This document shows, one piece after another, positions 62,508-64,000 of a stretch of 64,000 nucleotides of DNA. The translations under genes were made by a program, and so were the position numbers. This DNA comes from Magnetovibrio blakemorei (GTDB taxonomy: Bacteria; Pseudomonadota; Alphaproteobacteria; Rhodospirillales; Magnetovibrionaceae). Where the stretch lies: contig NZ_MCGG01000009.1 in assembly GCF_001746755.1 (NCBI RefSeq), positions 1 through 64,000 of the forward strand. Direction: 5' to 3'. The notes beneath the pieces were generated by a model. That model was not told the origin of the DNA. It ran no database searches and saw only the letters and a program-made list of their open reading frames with translations. The number at the start of each line of letters is the position of its first letter. Position 1 is the first letter of the stretch.

Positions 62508-63284
62508 ATGGATATTGATAGCCCCTCGCTCGCAACCGATCCCATTCCTGAAAATCGGGTGGACGTTTGGTGGCTTGACCTGGCCACGCTTTCAGACGGC
62601 CACTGGCCAACTTTGGAAGCCCTTCTTGATGTGGAGGAACGAGAGCGGGCCCAGCGTTTTCATTTTCTCCATGACCGCCACGCCTACATCGCCGCTCACG
62701 CCGTCGCCCGCGCCCTTTTGACACGGTGGACGGGCCATGAAGCCTCTTCTTGGCGTTTTACCATCGGGCCATACGGAAAACCGGAGGTCGTCTCCCCGCT
62801 CAACCTGCCTAGATTGAGGATCAATCTCTCTCACACTCGAGGCATAGTCGCCGTTGCCCTGACCCAACATCACGACATCGGCGTTGATGTGGAATGGCTA
62901 GAACGACAATGCGATATTGACAGCCTCGCCGAACGGGTCTTCACCAGCGAAGAACGCGCGTTGCTGCAAACCACACCGGCAGACAAAAAGCAGGACATCT
63001 TCCTCACCCTGTGGACGCTGAAAGAAGCCTACATCAAGGCCATCGGCAAAGGCTTGTCCCAACCTTTGGACGCCTTTCATTTTAGCCTCGAACCGTTGGC
63101 TATCCAGTTCAAGACGAACCTGCTCGATGACATTCCAAACGATCCACAGACGTGGGGGTTTCGGCGCGCCAGCCCCACAAACGCTCATCGTCTCGCCTTG
63201 GCGGTACGCCACTCCGATCCATCACGACTTGACGTCACGATAGAAGCCGCGCCGTTGGATTGGATTGCCGAACGACTTAAGTAG
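62508..63284 (+). CDS. Sfp-type 4'-phosphopantetheinyl transferase
   Basis: Protein of 258 residues that would transfer phosphopantetheine from CoA to carrier-protein serines. Typical motifs are IGPYGKPEV (about residue 86), the Mg-binding GVDVEWLER (about 124-132) and WTLKEAYIKAIGKGL (about 164-178). AAGGA is just upstream of the ATG. It is divergent from the PKS operon and is the probable activator of its ACP and PCP domains. Confidence 0.94.
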   Translation: MDIDSPSLATDPIPENRVDVWWLDLATLSDGHWPTLEALLDVEERERAQRFHFLHDRHAYIAAHAVARALLTRWTGHEASSWRFTIGPYGKPEVVSPLNLPRLRINLSHTRGIVAVALTQHHDIGVDVEWLERQCDIDSLAERVFTSEERALLQTTPADKKQDIFLTLWTLKEAYIKAIGKGLSQPLDAFHFSLEPLAIQFKTNLLDDIPNDPQTWGFRRASPTNAHRLALAVRHSDPSRLDVTIEAAPLDWIAERLK

Positions 63285-63308
63285 CCAGAGTTCCTTAATC
63301 CCGGCCCT

Positions 63309-64000
63309 TTAACCTGGGAGAATTTCGCGTAGATAGTGGTGAAGGTCTTTGCCCGAATTCCATTGCTGAGGATACCCCAAAGAAACCTCTTCAAACCGCG
63401 TACCATCACGCCAATCGGTGCGCCGCACATGCAAATGCCCGGAAACCACCACGGCGGCATTGAAACGACGATGCCAGTTTTCGGTCTTTTGAGTTCCGCA
63501 CCAAGGCACAAATCGGGGCACCCGGGGGATGTCGATCAGGTCCCGGCGCAAAGGGAAGTGGTTGATCAGAACTTTTGGCACCTCTGGGTCCAGTTCACAA
63601 AGGCGCTGCTCACTCAAACGGCAGCGCTCAGCACACCAAGCCTCCCGCGACGGCCATGGCTCGAGAGAAAGAAGCATCTCGTCTGCGGCCACCGCTCGTT
63701 CCTCTCGGGCCCACGCAACGACTTCTTCTGTGGACATGCCGGGTGGCCCAAAGCTGTAATCGTAAAGCAAAAACAAAGGCACAATCTCTATCGGACCAGC
63801 CGCCCCAGGCCACACGGGATAAGGATCTTCGGGGGTCAAGACGCCGTGCTGGCGCGCCAACTCGACCAACTTCCGATAACGGGCCTCGCCCGCCAGCACA
63901 GGGATATCGGAGCCAATTTCCGGGACGGTCCAAAGTTCGTGGTTTCCAGGCACCCAGATGACCTGCTTGAAGCGACGGACGCTTTCACAAAACGCATGGT
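63309..64000 (-). CDS. Calcineurin-like metallophosphoesterase, N-terminus cut by window edge
   Basis: About 230 residues are visible and the frame continues past the right edge. Metal-binding motifs GNHE (near the visible start), INHFPL and GHLH identify the calcineurin-like phosphoesterase fold; the first Asp motif lies outside the window. The GTG that precedes PGNHE is internal, since an open reading frame continues upstream of it. The substrate is unknown. It converges on the PPTase gene with a 24-nt gap, and a link to the polyketide pathway is not evident. Confidence 0.85.
   Translation of the reverse strand, partial: HAFCESVRRFKQVIWVPGNHELWTVPEIGSDIPVLAGEARYRKLVELARQHGVLTPEDPYPVWPGAAGPIEIVPLFLLYDYSFGPPGMSTEEVVAWAREERAVAADEMLLSLEPWPSREAWCAERCRLSEQRLCELDPEVPKVLINHFPLRRDLIDIPRVPRFVPWCGTQKTENWHRRFNAAVVVSGHLHVRRTDWRDGTRFEEVSLGYPQQWNSGKDLHHYLREILPG

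Noticed and set aside
1-64000. tRNA, rRNA, CRISPR array, insertion sequence or integrase
   Set aside because: I looked for these on both strands by eye and saw no convincing candidate.

Overview
The window looks like a chromosomal segment of an alphaproteobacterium, probably Rhodospirillales-like; this is inferred from gene content and moderate-to-high GC, and no rRNA is present to settle it. The left third is ordinary: a partial PAS/GAF histidine kinase, the rplM-rpsI ribosomal operon with a readable sigma70 promoter and terminator, an enoyl-CoA hydratase/CoA-binding protein pair, an MFS transporter, an RpfG-type HD-GYP response regulator, a YbjQ-family protein, an ExeA-like ATPase with a GspB/TPR partner, several small membrane proteins and a SHOCT lipoprotein.

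From about 13 kb to 63.3 kb lies a trans-acyltransferase polyketide synthase/nonribosomal peptide synthetase (trans-AT PKS-NRPS) locus whose product I do not recognise. Its core is a four-gene minus-strand operon with 1-4 nt overlaps: an acyltransferase-enoylreductase fusion (62297-59988), a 6,909-residue PKS (59988-39259), a flavin monooxygenase (39259-37931) and a 6,580-residue PKS-NRPS ending in a thioesterase (37934-18192). No megasynthase module has its own AT. I count 11 ketosynthases and one NRPS module. A Sfp-type phosphopantetheinyl transferase is divergent from the operon. Downstream on the same strand are a DUF697 membrane protein, a 57-residue membrane protein and an SPFH/band-7 protein. 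Two tandem SyrD/PvdE-type ABC exporters converge on that group.

The assembly line reads: KS-DH-KR-ACP; KS-(inactive DH/B-like)-ACP; KS-KR-ACP; KS-(degenerate ACP insert)-cMT-ACP; KS-ECH-ECH-ACP-ACP; KS-inactive DH // monooxygenase // ACP; KS-DH-KR-ACP; KS-ACP; KS-DH-ACP; KS-KR-ACP; KS0-ACP; C-A-PCP-TE. Three ACPs carry the tryptophan at Ser+6 that marks beta-branching carriers, and the second ECH resembles the PksI/CurE decarboxylase family, yet no HMG-CoA-synthase cassette is in the window. The monooxygenase gene sits exactly where one module is split between two proteins. There is no recognisable loading module. The likely product is a beta-branched, possibly oxygen-inserted polyketide ending in one amino acid, but this is inference from domain order.

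The right edge holds a partial calcineurin-like phosphoesterase gene.
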